Source: Phorcus lineatus | Lineage: Eukaryota > Mollusca > Gastropoda > Trochida > Trochidae | Assembly (NCBI GenBank): GCA_921293015.1 | Contig: OV121093.1 | Location: forward strand, 2,209,027-2,273,026 | DNA: 64,000 bases | Reading direction: 5' to 3' | The notes under the pieces: generated by a model | Told to the model about the DNA's origin: nothing | Databases searched by the model: none | The model's input: the letters and a program-made list of their open reading frames with translations, nothing else | Made by a program: the position numbers and the translations under genes | Part shown: piece by piece, positions 53,220-64,000 of the stretch | Layout of the letters: every line of letters starts with the position of its first letter | Numbering within the stretch: the first letter of the stretch is position 1

Positions 53220-55543
53220 ATGTCAAACTGGCCAGTTGCGAATATGAATTCAGACGAAGAGCTTCTTTTGGCTTCACAAGAAGTAGATGATATTTTAGAA
53301 ATGGAAGAAGCCGTTGAGAATCTTAATGGGGAAGGTGGATCTTCACAAGTGACAAGAGAGATGGATTCGGATGATGACGCTGAACATACATCACAAGACG
53401 CAGACATTGAATCACAAGTGGACAAAACAAGCAAACGTTTTCGCGAACCGGTAGATGACTCCTACCTTCAGGACATGGCCCGATCAGCAGAGCCTAAAAA
53501 CACTTTGAAACGAAACAAATGGGCAGTGAATGCATTTAATGCATGGGCAATAACACGCAACAATCAACACACCACGCAAAACAAGGAGGTGATCCCAGCC
53601 CTTGAAGTAATGTCACCAAAACAACTGAACTACTGGTTGTCTAAGTTTATCTGTGAAATACTGAAACAGGATGGAAGTGAATATCCTCCTAAATCGCTGT
53701 TAAGCCTATGCATGGGAATTCAAGGTCATATCCGATTAAAGAATAAGGTAAATCTCAACATACTGCGAAGCCCCGATTTCGAGGATTTCCGCCAGGTACT
53801 GGATGGGAAAATGAAACGTTTGACACGTGAGGGCGTGGGGTCAACTTCTCGCCAAGCTCAACCCTTTACTTCTGAAGAAGAAGATATGTTTTGGAGAAAG
53901 AAGTTATTGGGGGACCACAACGCACGGACCTTGCTCAGAACCATGCTGTTCTTAAACGGGAAACATTTTGCCTTGAGAAGTGGTGACGAGCACAGAGCAC
54001 TGAGATACACTAACAGCCAAATCACCCTTCACCAGAAAGACGGAGACGAGTATCTGGAGTACAGAGAAGACATGTCAAAGACCAACCAGGGTGGACTGAA
54101 ACATCTGCGTGTAAAACCCAAGTGTGTGAGAATATACCGAAGTGAAGATCCAGAAAGATGCCACATTCGCCTGTACAAGCTTTACATGAGGATGAGTCCC
54201 ACTAGTGGTAAGTTTACACATAATATGTATGCGAATGAATTTAACTGTTGTCCCTTATATATGTTAAGCTATGTATTGCAAGAAATGGCATTACTCAATG
54301 CATAGAAGTTGCACTGAACTACAGATTACATCAAAAATTGTAAAATTCCTGGCTTTTAAGGGATTATATTACTGTCTCTGATTTTGTGATTTCACGAGGC
54401 GCAACCTTATTTCACTGATGAGTATCACCTTTGTTACAGGGAGGGACGGTGCATTCTACTTGACTCCACTGCAGAAGCCGCAGCAACAAGTTTGGTTCAG
54501 TCGCCAGGCAGTGGGACATAACACCTTACAGAGAATGGTTCCTGACATTGCAAAGGCTGCGGGTATGCAGGGACACTACACGAACCATTCACTGCGGTCT
54601 ACTGCTGCTACAACACTATTCCAGGCCGGAGTAGACGAGCAGCTAATTATGAAGCAAACTGGTCATCGTTCTGTATCTGGTAAGCATTTTTCTATCATTA
54701 TTTCTTTACATCATTTTCAATCTTCCAGAAAATCTAAATTCTCTCCTTCGCCCCCTTAATACTTGTCCTTGTCACATAATAATGTTAGCCCCTGTGAGAT
54801 AAATCACACCTCTCCAGTAGTAAGTAATAAAAAATCTGGTTTCATAATTTGAACATGTCATGTTTTCAATTGTCTACAACCTCTGCACTGCCTTGTTTCA
54901 AAACACTCTTAGTGCCAGGATAGTCGTAAGTACAATACTAGTACTAAAACTCTAGGTTGTATTTATAACTCCAATCATATTCATAACCACTGATTGCCAT
55001 GCTACCATTACAGGTGTGAGATCATACAAGCGGGAAAATGAGGAACAGATGAAGATGGTCAGCAACATCCTCACGAAAAAGCCAAAAACTGAAACCAGCA
55101 GCAACCAACAAGCCAAACCTTCCGATCCAGACGTTTCTGCGGAAACATCTGGTATGTTTTAAATTTTCTAGCTAATATGATATGAAATTTAAACTTCCTA
55201 ATGGGCATTATTAATCAAGGCTTAAATTGTCTTAATTTTCTATGGCCACCTTCCTATGATTATGTATTATCCTTCGAGTATTCATACGGTCGTGATGCAA
55301 ACTTCACATTAATAGAACGCTCATTCAAGATTATCATTATTGCCGAAGAGGGGCAAAACAACAACTCACTGAAGATTATCGTCGAATTCATCATTCTTCA
55401 GAAATATAACTATTATGCATCCTATTAATATCAACCTTATTACTGTTTCAGATGACTCAAACGACTCGGATGAGAGTGGCAGCAAAGGAAGGAGTTCCAG
55501 ACACCGATTTCAGTTCATAAACTGCAATGTGCAAATCTTGTAA
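53220..55543 (+). CDS. Crypton-type tyrosine recombinase, DUF3504-like, four exons (485 aa)
   Basis: Predicted tyrosine recombinase of the Crypton/KIAA1958/ZMYM-like group, which cuts and rejoins DNA through a tyrosine. Exons are 53220-54207, 54440-54679, 55014-55151 and 55452-55543; all introns are phase 1 with GT-AG borders. An acidic N-terminus (about residues 10-70) is followed by an SAM-like helical region (NAFNAWAITRNN, MSPKQLNYWLSKF). The catalytic part shows Arg253 in ALRSGDEHRALR, a Lys-rich hairpin (SKTNQGGLKH), H379-S-L-R382 in NHSLRSTAATTLFQAG, His405 in QTGHRS and the likely nucleophile Tyr414 in VRSYKR. The C-terminus is Ser/Asp-rich and ends FQFINCNVQIL. AATAAA signals follow at 55542-55551. 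No internal stops, so this is either a recent mobile copy or a maintained host gene. Start could also be the in-frame ATG nine codons on (MNSDEEL). Domain family is fairly certain from motifs; activity is inferred. Confidence 0.85.
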
Positions 55544-55551
55544 TAAATAAA
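55542..55551 (+). terminator. Polyadenylation signals of the recombinase gene
   Basis: Two overlapping AATAAA motifs (55542-55547 and 55546-55551) begin within the stop codon, giving a very short 3' UTR, followed by TGTGTTTGAAATGTTTT, a plausible downstream element. Confidence 0.6.
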
Positions 55552-55652
55552 CTGTGTTTGAAATGTTTTCACTTTTATGGAGAAAAACCAAACCAATGAG
55601 GTAGAGGCAAAGGGCTTTAAGCCCGATATGCCAAGGGAGAAGTTCTTCTCGA

Positions 55653-55709
55653 GGTGCGATACCGGGAACAAGGCGAGGCGAAGCCGAGTCTTGTTCCCGG
55701 TATCGCACC
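55653..55709. repeat. Perfect 20-bp-arm hairpin
   Basis: GGTGCGATACCGGGAACAAG (55653-55672) and its exact reverse complement (55690-55709) flank GCGAGGCGAAGCCGAGT. It lies just after the recombinase gene and inside the right inverted repeat. Confidence 0.9.
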
Positions 55710-55854
55710 GAGAGTCTGATAACCTTATGAAACTGAAGCTAAGGGGTTATATGATAACCAACCTCCACATGAGGGTGGTTATATGATAATCAACCTCTTA
55801 AGAGGTAGTTCACAAAAAATTCTAACCCCTGATATTGACCTGATAATCAACCCA

Positions 55855-55866
55855 TGTGGTATATGC
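55855..55866 (-). repeat. Right inverted repeat flanking the Crypton-type gene
   Basis: TGTGGTATATGC, partner of 52643-52654; the two would bound an element of about 3.2 kb. Confidence 0.5.
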
Positions 55867-56107
55867 AGTTATATCGGCATGCTTCGGGGAAGCTAAATTT
55901 TATTCTAATGTTCATTATGCACATCGAATCTGCCTTACAGAAAACATTCGCCTTATCTAACGACTGCATCACTTCATAGGCATGGGTCACAACAAATATG
56001 TTATCAATGCACGCGGTTTTTCATTGGCTGAAATATTGCACGATAGTTTATGGTGAAATGGTTTGCCTGTAGGGACCAATCTGCCGGGAAGCCCCTGGAG
56101 TTCTTGT

Positions 56108-56998
56108 TTAAAACAGAGGTTGTATAGGAATAAATGACGGAGCTACCTCTGTGGGCATTCTCTCCCAGCAGAGGTAACTCCGTCATAAATTCCTATTCAA
56201 CCTCTGTCTTAATTCGAAGGTTTCTTGGTCCAGAAATGTAGAACGCTGACTGGATGCAATCAACGTTAGTTGTGCAATCAGCGACGCCGTTTCAAAAGTT
56301 AGCATTCAAGTCGCCCAAGTTATTTCCGTAAGCTTTCCAAAAGGTTAACGTTATTCGAATATGCAACTTAACGCTCTTTGAGTCGTCTTTACAGAACACA
56401 AACGCCTCAGTTAGTTTAAGTTGCAATATTGAGCCGGTAGGGGAAACTGCCCGAAGCCCGAGAAATCGTCGTATTAAAGAGGCACTCCGTGATTTTCTTA
56501 CATATTATTAATCTTTGATACGAACCTAAATGTCATATGTGGTGATATAAAATCAAAACATTTTAACGTTTCTTGTCCAAAAGACATATATATGACAAAT
56601 ACTGGTTTTCCATGAAAATCTAAAAACAGCCTTATAAATGCACAGAGGTGTAGATATCACGTCCAATATACATGGATACTGGTTATATAACCTAACAAAC
56701 GCTATCGACTCCTAACTGCCCTCCTGGCTGTTTTAGATAAGTCTCCAAAATTACGTTTGACTATTTGACGCGCGCCACTGTCCGGTTTTCGATCATAATT
56801 GCGACGTTCTATCGTCATATTGTCACTATAAAAAACCCTTTAAGCTTTAAAATGTGTATTTTTGGTAACAGTCGATACATCGCGATCAAAAGACACCATT
56901 GATTAAGTTTGGCATATATGACTCCAACAACTCACGGAGTTGCTCTTTAAGACAGATGTTGAATAGGAAATTATGACGGAGCTATCTCTGTGGGTAGA
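56108..56998. mobile_element. GAGGTAGCTCC family element interrupted by a TTAA MITE
   Basis: 56113-56215 is a hairpin of about 43-bp arms (ACAGAGGTTGTATAGGAATA against CCTATTCAACCTCTGT). The family body continues to about 56460. After the MITE at 56474-56950 a further copy of the arm (AGATGTTGAATAGGAAATTA then TGACGGAGCTATCTCTGTGG) appears, showing a nested insertion. Confidence 0.75.
56474..56950. mobile_element. TTAA-flanked MITE, copy 2 (477 bp)
   Basis: Same orientation and ends as 3265-3743, with TTAA at both borders and scattered substitutions. It interrupts another repeat (56108-56998). Confidence 0.88.
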
Positions 56999-56999
56999 G

Positions 57000-58400
57000 A
57001 CTGACATTACCTGTATGAGGACACTCACATTGATAAAACCATATAGTAAAATTGATTCCGAAGATTGAATGTATTTTATCACTTGTATTTGGTTTTAGAG
57101 AATTATAGGTAATTATGAAATAAAACTACATTAACATTACACTTTCGGTGCTTCTTGTAAAGTTTCTTTATCGTGTTTTAAGAATTTATTCCCATTCTTT
57201 TGCCCGGTCTTGTTTGAATTTGTGTTAATAGTACAGATCAATATTGTTGACACCTTTTCTCTCTCGATTTTGTCCACAAATAAAAGCTATGTTAAAGATA
57301 GCAATGTACATGTAAATTGTAAGTGGTAGCAAATCTGGCCTCTATAAACAAATCACATTTTGAAACTTGCAATATGCCCATATTTGCACTTATATGCCTT
57401 CAATTTAAAAAAGAAAGTATTTTATTTATTCCATAATCTTTTGTAAATGTCAGATTGTCAGAAAATCGAAAGAAATTTTTGCCATATTTTTGTCATGATT
57501 TTCCTAATAATTTATCTTGATATTATCGAACCATAATGACTGGCAAAAATATCAGGGTTTTTTTCAACATTTACATGTGAACCATAATAAACATTAATTT
57601 CGTGAAAAAAAATTGTACAAAAAAGAAGCTGTTTTATACATTCTGATAGCTTATCAAAATCTCACGTTACTGAATAATTAAAATGTACCCACAGATGACA
57701 AATAAATGGTGATATGAAAATGTTCTATGACTCATTGGTAAAGTGAAGAGAGACATAAAGAAACACTAACTATTAATGAAAGCGCGATATGAAATTGACA
57801 TTAAGTATGCTTTTGGAGTTACAAAGGTCAAACGGTATCCACGGTGTTCCTGAAACGAAAGGTTTGAATTAATTCTACTTATTTGAAAAGATGTAAGGTG
57901 CAAATAGGTATAAAAGTATAAACTTTCAACGTGTAGTGGGTTTTATATTACACGGAAGATGAAAATTTTAAAAATCGTGACTTGATTATTTTCTAACGGA
58001 TGTTTCTTCTTAATTCGAAGCTGCGTTAGAGAAAATTCGTTTGTTTATATATTTGCGATTGTTTCGTTAATTTAGATTTTTTTCAATTCAATCGTCGATT
58101 CATGTGCTTAATTTTGTTATATGCCTTTAATGCTCTGATTTCAGATGCAAACAAACGAGGACAAGCCTTTATTAATGCATTTTCATCTGTCCGTTTGGTG
58201 CCTTAACCGAGGGTCGGTCTATTACATTCTTCTTCTATACTTGATAAAGACGTGGTTTCTCAATTAAGGGTTTATTGTCTCTTGACCCTGTAAACTCTGC
58301 GGCTCCTGCTGTGGAAATGAAGTTCTCGTCAATCTTAAATATCTGGCCATGGAGCTCTGTATCCAGTCGAGCGATTAGAAGAAGTCTGAAGGGTTAGATC
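57000..58400. other. Intergenic, AT-rich, nothing recognised
   Basis: No gene or clear repeat on either strand. Confidence 0.5.
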
Positions 58401-58416
58401 GGGAGAATAGTCCACC

Positions 58417-58585
58417 CCTGTAATGTCCGATTTTCAGTGACTTTACGTCATTGCTCAGGTGACCCCTGTAATGTCTGATTGTCATTGACTTCACGTCATT
58501 GCTCCTGTGACCTCTGTAATATCTGATTGTCAGTGACTTCACGTCATTGCTATGGTGACCCCTGTAATGTCTGATTGTCAGTAAC
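58417..58585. repeat. 48-bp tandem repeat, about 3.5 copies
   Basis: Unit contains TGTAATGTCTGATTGTCAGT followed by GACTTCACGTCATTGCT. The period is a multiple of three, which keeps an open but meaningless minus-strand frame. Confidence 0.9.
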
Positions 58586-58589
58586 CAAG

Positions 58590-59355
58590 AGTCGGTATTT
58601 AATCGATGTATCCTTAGTAATTCCATTGCTCTTTAGACAGAATACCTTAATGAAATACATAGTTAAGATCAACTCACTCTCCTGCGTCGTTTTTGCCTTT
58701 AAGTGTATCGTCAGTGATGATATGTCTGTCCAAAAATCCGACAGATTTCTCAGTATGATGTTGATATTGTTACACTGTCTCAAGAGATACTTGTGAGGAA
58801 TAAATAAGATCAGTTTGTTTAGGTGTACATTTTGATGTTTGTTTCGGTAATTGAACATTTTAATAACACAGGCATAATTTCAAAGAGATAGAATAACACG
58901 GACGATAAGATGCTCTTAAAGAATTATCTTAGTTATCTTGTCTGTTTTAGCCATTTCTTGATTTAATCAAGGTCAATTTCAGTCCCATAAAATCTTGATT
59001 TTGATATCACGGAGACGGGGCAGTTGATCATGGTGACCGTGCAAAACATATATATGATACACGTGTAGTTATACCATCACCACCGGTCTCATGGCTATGC
59101 ATTTTTAAAGGCCTCATCTCGTTGACAACTGAATGATATGAATGATATATTTCTTGTGAAAATGATTGCGGTTATCTTGAAAAAGTATTCCGCGTGTATC
59201 TGATAAGTCGTATATAGGAAGGCCATGCAGACTGATTTTAAGTATCATGTGTTTACAAGAACAAAGAACTTTTAGAGACTACGACCTACAAATGCAATGT
59301 ATCATTCTTTACAGATTTAGGACAGAGAAGTTTTACCAATCAAATTGTCTCAAAG
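58590..59355. other. Upstream region of the F5/8C gene
   Basis: No coding sequence or clear promoter motif recognised. Confidence 0.4.
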
Positions 59356-62300
59356 ATGCTGTTAGTCAGTATGTTGTATCTGCTTGCTTTTCTTCATGGA
59401 GGTGAGTGGGAAGCTGATGTTCAAATACAATAAATATGACACGATAAGTGATGATTTTCTTTGACAAAAAATACTTAGCTACTGAAATTCAGTGTTTAAG
59501 CATACTACAAGTAGTAAAAGCATGTAAAAAATTAATGCTGTGAATGTCATTAAGAGGGAACTAGTTTAGGCGAACATTCAACGTGAAGTGTGAACGATTG
59601 TAAGGAATAAAATATATATAGTAATACAAATATATAAAGATGTTTGATATTTTAAGCTTGGGCGTTTCGTTCCCTCTTACTTTTCACAGGAATGAAGGTA
59701 ATTCACTCTTGTAACAATACAAAATGTTGTAAGTGGGCATATTAAATTTTTGGCTAAAGAATAACCCTACGTCGATGTCCGTGTCTTAATTTAGAAAAGT
59801 ACCTTCTAAAAATGTCTAAAATATATGAATTTGAGTCTTTAACTGTTCTGCTGACTTCTGTTAAACCTTTCTATTACAAATATGGATCTATTTTTGATGT
59901 TTTAAACATTTAGTGGGGAAAAAACAAGCCAATTTTTATAATCACATATTTTCCATTTTTGTTAATTGTACCCTCTTCATCCCAAAGACAGAATATCTCC
60001 AATCTTTGAACTTTGAATGTTTAACCCAGTTGCCTTTACATTACCAGCTTCCAGTGGAATACTGAAAACGAAACCGGTCAACTCGTCAAGAACAGATCCT
60101 GGCTTTCCTAGCGAAAATTGCATCGATGGTAACTTCAGCACACAGTGTGTCACGGCTACCACCGATAGTCCTTACTTCCTGCTGGATCTACAGGAGCTAT
60201 ACGTTGTTGACAATGTGCTGGTGACACGCTGTGAGAGTATGTAGTCAGTTTGATTCTACTTGTACACACGCATAAACGTATCTTGCACAAATAAGTAGTA
60301 GAAAAAGGTTTCACAAATCCCTGATTCGTTAGATTTTCTGTAATGTTTAACCATGAAAAGAGATCAATACCCGTGGAAGCGTGTCATATGACTTTTTCGA
60401 AACGAGTGTGAAGTTTTGTATTACCCGAGCGAAAGCGATGGTTATACACAAATTCGCACGAGTTTCGTAAAAGTCATATGACACACTAGTACTTCACATT
60501 TCTTTATTACCGATTCTATTACATTTAAAACGCATGGAAATATTTATTGTTTCACTCAGTGAAAATACCTATAATAACAAGGAATGCGATTATTAACTGA
60601 GGCCAGGAATTGTAGTATAGAATATATATGTGAAGACAAACACAGAGAAAGCAGAATTATCATTTTGAATGATGGTATGTAACAGACTTTGTTTGTTAAA
60701 GCGGTTAGGGTAATTGGGGCACGAGACACTGCACAATGACAGATAATTGCATTATAACCTCTAGCTTTACCCGTTTATTTTTATATATTTTGCAGTTCTT
60801 TCTGAATTCTGTCTCGTGCATCATGTCCAGTTGCCCAATTAGCTAGTTCAACGGTGTCATGAATATGTTTTTTTTATATTGTTGATTAATAGTAACATGA
60901 CTTGTTTCTTATTTTTTTAATTTATCCACCAGATAGTAATATCAATGATAGGGAATAAAGGGACATTTTCCATCATAAATAAAATTGCTTCTGAAATTTA
61001 TCTTCATAACCGGATGCCATAATTGCCTTTGCAAACTTAGTCGGCTGATAACCATGTCAGTCAAGAGAGCCTACAACTAACAAATCAAGATTCAAACAAA
61101 CAAGCAAGCGTCTCGAATGTGAATTGGATGATTTGTGTTTGAGATGACTTCATTCTGACGTTTAACAGAGAAAGGTTTGGAAGCAACCATCGGAGTCTCC
61201 AAGGATGGTGGAAACTACAAGCAGTGTGGACAAGGTCCTCCAAACCATGTCTCAGTTACACTGGAGTACTCGTGTCGACAGGTTGCCGCAGTCCGGTATG
61301 TGAAGATCTGGGCCGAGAGAAGAACTTCTCTCTGTATGGTGGAGATTGATGCCGTTGCTTTCAGAGTAGTAATGTCGGGTGTGGTTTCTTTATTTACTTG
61401 AACGCGTCTTTAACTAGAATTATATCGAGAATGTAGATTTGAGATGTCATAGAATGAAATGCGAGAACCAGAATAGTAATGTCAAGTGTAGTTGCTTTAA
61501 TTACCTTTACTTGTCTTTAATCACTCTTATAACGACAATGTAGATTTTAGATGTCATAGAGTGAGATGGGATAGTATTCCGTTAGATGTGATAGTTAAGC
61601 CTGTTAAACTGCAGTTTTATTTACTGTATGGTTGAGATTACTGTCGTTGCTTTCAGAGTAGTAATGTCATATGTAGTTAATTTACTTGTAAGCGTCTAAA
61701 ATCACTCTTATAACGAGATTGTATATTTTGATGTCATAGAGTGAAATGTGATAGTATACCCAGAAATATGACAGTATACCCTGAAATGTGATAGTATACC
61801 AAGAAATATGATAGTATACCCTGAAATGTGAGAGTTTACCCTGAAATGTGAGAGTTTACCCTGAAATGTGAGAGTTTACCCTGAAATGTGAGAGTATACC
61901 CTGAAACGAGAGAGTATACCCTGAAACGAGAGAGTATACGCTCGCCGTCTGAACACGCGTGACCGCAAAGGCGAAAGTATGCGAGTTCGAATCTACCATC
62001 GAAACGTTTATTAATTGCCGTTAAAATCTCAAAGCATCGAATTTAGCAATAAATTAAGAAAACTTAAACGTTTGACGTCATGATAACATGATATCCTCCA
62101 AATATATCTAGAGCAAGGTATGGTCTGAAATATTAAAGTTTTTGCATTATAGTAATTGTTGCAACAGACAATACGTATTTATTACAGACATTTCGTGTGA
62201 GTACATGTTTTTACGACGCAAACGTTTATATTTCCCTAACGTTTACACAGATTGAGTTCACAGCGTATAGAATGAATAAATTTTTGTCTCCATCTTAACT

Positions 62301-62556
62301 ACTTTGAATATTGTGAACCAATTGCAATCTTTAACCTTCATTTTTACATTTCTGACAGGTTTCAAAGGATTACTGAAAAACAAACCAGTCAGTTCGTCAG
62401 GTTCAGCTCAAGGTCAGCCCTCCACAAATTGCAATGATGGGAACTTCCAAACAGTTTGTGTGATAAACCGGACTAAACGTCCCTACTTGCAGATGGATTT
62501 ACAGGATCTGTACACCGTGAAGGCGGTGTTTGTGACGAGCAGCACGGATGGCTGGA
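59356..62556 (+). CDS. Secreted protein with tandem F5/8C (fucolectin-like) domains, 3' end outside the window
   Basis: Exon 59356-59401 encodes a hydrophobic signal peptide (MLLVSMLYLLAFLHG) and splices in phase 1 to 60048-60236, giving SSGILKTKPVNSS, NCIDGNFSTQCV and SPYFLLDLQELYVVDNVLV. Exon 61169 onward continues KGLEATIGVSKDGGNYKQC, RYVKIWAERR and SLCMVEIDAVAF, closing one galactose-binding-like domain of about 130 residues. Exon 62359-62556 starts a second, clearly homologous domain (GLLKNKPVSSSG, NCNDGNFQTVCV, PYLQMDLQDLYTVKAVFVT). The pattern of DGN, paired Cys, DLQ and RYVKI fits the F5/8 type C / fucolectin class, which binds sugars outside the cell. The end of the third exon is unclear: it either reaches a TGA at 61399-61401, which would make the second domain a separate gene, or uses a weak phase-1 donor at 61378. 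Family call is by motif only. Confidence 0.72.
60381..60484. repeat. Foldback in intron 2 of the F5/8C gene
   Basis: GTGTCATATGACTTTTT then CGAAAC pairs with GTTTCGTAAAAGTCATATGA then CAC. An inner pair (GTTTTGTATTACC and GGTTATACACAAA) closes on CGAGCGAAAGCGA. Confidence 0.8.
61344..61760 (+). repeat. Three imperfect copies of the F5/8C exon end and its flank
   Basis: GTTGCTTTCAGAGTAGTAAT and the bases after it (through a TAACGA-like segment and TGATGTCATAGA) recur at about 61476 and 61650. Each copy is about 130-150 bases. Confidence 0.75.
61743..61940 (+). repeat. 20-bp satellite, about ten copies
   Basis: Unit CTGAAATGTGAGAGTTTACC with variants (AGTATACC, GAAACGAGAG). It probably grew from the end of the preceding larger repeat, which has TGAAATGTGATAGTATACC. 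Confidence 0.92.
61941..61995 (+). repeat. tRNA-like SINE remnant
   Basis: ATGCGAGTTCGAATCTACC is a good B-box match and ACGCTCGCCGTCTGAACACG a weak upstream A-box candidate. No acceptor stem can be drawn. Confidence 0.35.
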
Positions 62557-62767
62557 GTATGTATCATTTCTATCAAACATTGTTCCCTATCAATTTCCTC
62601 ACCTACTGCCCCCCCCCCATTGAATATTTCATTGGGTAAAGGGTTGGTAAGGTTTTGATTGGATGAAATCAAGGACCCTCTGTGAATGCCATCAATATTG
62701 AATAGTGATACTGCGTGTGGGCAAGTTTCAAGCAGATTTCTATTTCTTCGCATTTCCCCCAATAAAC

Positions 62768-62940
62768 ACTGAGTTTCAGCGCAGTACCACCCATGGGTTC
62801 GCGAGTTCCAGCCGATGCTCGCAGGTTTCACCGCAATGCATAGCCACAATGGTGTTGCGGGCTTTCTCCCTGCAATAATACTAGCAGCCGCGATGTAAGT
62901 GTAATAATCTTGAAAGCGTCGTTAAACCCCAACTCACACA
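62768..62940 (+). mobile_element. 5'-truncated SINE copy
   Basis: Runs from CTGAGTTTCAGCGCAGTACC to AGCGTCGTTAAACCCCAACT then CACAC. Matches the body and tail of 44206-44492 but lacks the tRNA-like head. Confidence 0.85.
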
Positions 62941-62949
62941 CACTCAAAA

Positions 62950-63204
62950 CAATGCATTACTCAACCCGGTCATTGGTAATCGTAGGAGAAATAAACACCG
63001 GCGAGATACACAAGATACACCGGCGTAAATATTTTTTAATAATTTGAGGTAGGGAAATTGATTTTCAGAGATTATCCGATCATTTAACGCTCGTTTAAAT
63101 CTGATTATTTTCATTAAAAAATGTGTTGCATCTGGAAACATTTATTTTTTCCTTTCGCGAGGCCAGTTTGTTTACTTTAAAACCGTGCTATAGTGCCCCT
63201 TTAA
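62950..63204. repeat. Relative of the 12599-12941 repeat
   Basis: Shares TACTCAACCC near one end and TTTACTTTAAAACCGTGCTA then TAGTGCCCCTTT at the other. It follows the SINE directly. Confidence 0.5.
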
Positions 63205-63802
63205 ATTTGCATGTGTCCTCTTCAGTCACAATTGCACTGTGGTATTTATAAAGAGAATTTTCTTTGTTCTTATTGGTTTATTTACCCGTGTACGATTTGT
63301 TATACAGTTGTTGTATAAACTTTTATATATTTTTAAACCCCAACAAATTCCTGAACTTGTTTTGAAATAAAATGTTTTAGTGGAAAACGTAACACAATAT
63401 ATAAATTTGCAATATATATAAATAAAGTTGCACACCTAACGGCAAAAAACACGTAATGAACAACCTCGTGTTTAGAGGTCGAAAATTGATTGATCAGCAT
63501 CCCGACAAACAACCTATGAAACTTCAATGTCGAAAGACGTCATGTTGCCGCTTGGGTAATCTGTTCTAATTCACATTTATCATCCGAAACTGTTTTTACA
63601 GGAGATATCGCTTGGAGGAGATCAAAATAAACTACCAGGCAAATGAAAGTCTTTACTCATTTTTCAATTCTATAAATTAGATACAGACGCAGATATGAGA
63701 ATTCTGACGATTGGTTTACAAACAGAAATCATTTTCCAATATTCCCGTTAAAAAGCATCCAAATATCGGAGTTTAATTTGCCCAAATACAAAAGGAAAGA
63801 GA

Positions 63803-63803
<1 letters not shown>

Positions 63804-63834
<31 letters not shown>
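63804..63834 (+). repeat. Poly-G run of 31 bases
   Basis: Uninterrupted G-run, next to the Tc1-like fragment. Length may be unreliable because such runs are hard to sequence. Confidence 0.9.
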
Positions 63835-63835
<1 letters not shown>

Positions 63836-63840
63836 CAATA

Positions 63841-64000
63841 TATTGTGACCACCCTTGCCATCAATGCCAGCAAGTGCACGCCTCCTCATTGAAGTCGTCA
63901 GGCGTCGGACGCCGTCAGCAGGGATCCTGTTCCATAAGTTTAACAGTTCCAGCTTGTTGTATGGAGGTGGCTACAGCTGTCTTAAGTGGAAGTCAAGGTG
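63841..64000 (-). pseudogene. C-terminal fragment of a Tc1/mariner-type transposase
   Basis: On the minus strand one frame reads YNKLELLNLWNRIPADG, then VRRLTTSMRRRALAGIDGKG and GHNI. This matches the end of Tc1-like DDE transposases, where a WNxIP motif is followed by VRRLxxSMRRR and a GGHTRY-like tail. An in-frame TAG (63973-63971) lies just upstream and the reading runs into the poly-G tract at its 3' side, so this copy is probably dead. The rest lies outside the window. Confidence 0.55.

Noticed and set aside
54208-54305. Extension of the recombinase first exon to 365 residues
   Set aside because: It is intron read-through; splicing at 54207 to 54440 restores the catalytic HxxR region in frame.
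58375-58626. Minus-strand 83-codon repetitive frame (RHYRGHLSNDVKS)
   Set aside because: It arises from a 48-bp tandem repeat whose length is a multiple of three.

Overview
The window is animal nuclear DNA, most likely from a mollusc (inferred). It has spliced genes with GT-AG introns, AT-rich non-coding DNA and many short transposable elements. Its commonest repeat is a tRNA-derived SINE whose 3' tail reads, on the reverse strand, as the GTTTAACGCCGCTTT-type motif common in molluscan genomes. No prokaryotic, viral or CRISPR features were seen.

Layout: (1) 1-5455 is non-coding with several MITE-type repeats. (2) 5456-9602 (+) is an intact three-exon beta-tubulin gene of 448 residues; its second intron holds a 39-bp tandem array and a long palindrome. 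(3) 9603-19160 is non-coding and repeat-rich. (4) 19161-43786 (-) is a complete SMAD4 (co-Smad) gene. I reconstructed twelve coding exons giving 595 residues, with a possible extra in-frame 5' exon at 48503-48535. The MH1 and MH2 exons keep the lengths I recall for human SMAD4 (175, 30, 184, 169 and 139 nt). Its introns carry large minisatellites, MITEs and a 3.6-kb transposon-like element (34799-38376) full of a 16-bp motif. (5) 43805-53219 is the SMAD4 5' region plus repeats, including a recent SINE and a hAT-like MITE. (6) 53220-55543 (+) is a four-exon Crypton-type tyrosine recombinase (DUF3504-like) with the R, HxxR, H and Y residues present, set between short inverted repeats. (7) 59356 to beyond 62556 (+) is the 5' part of a gene for a secreted protein with tandem F5/8C (fucolectin-like) domains. 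(8) The right edge has a poly-G run and a fragment of a Tc1-like transposase (-).

The genes do not form a functional unit. They are a cytoskeletal gene, a TGF-beta/BMP signalling gene, a mobile-element gene and a lectin-like gene. The notable content is structural: partial duplications of the first and last SMAD4 coding exons, a nuclear-export-signal microexon next to a hairpin-rich minisatellite, a Crypton-like gene with inverted ends, and an undescribed element built from about 21 copies of a motif in 21-bp pairs. All homology calls come from reading translations against remembered family sequences; no searches were run.
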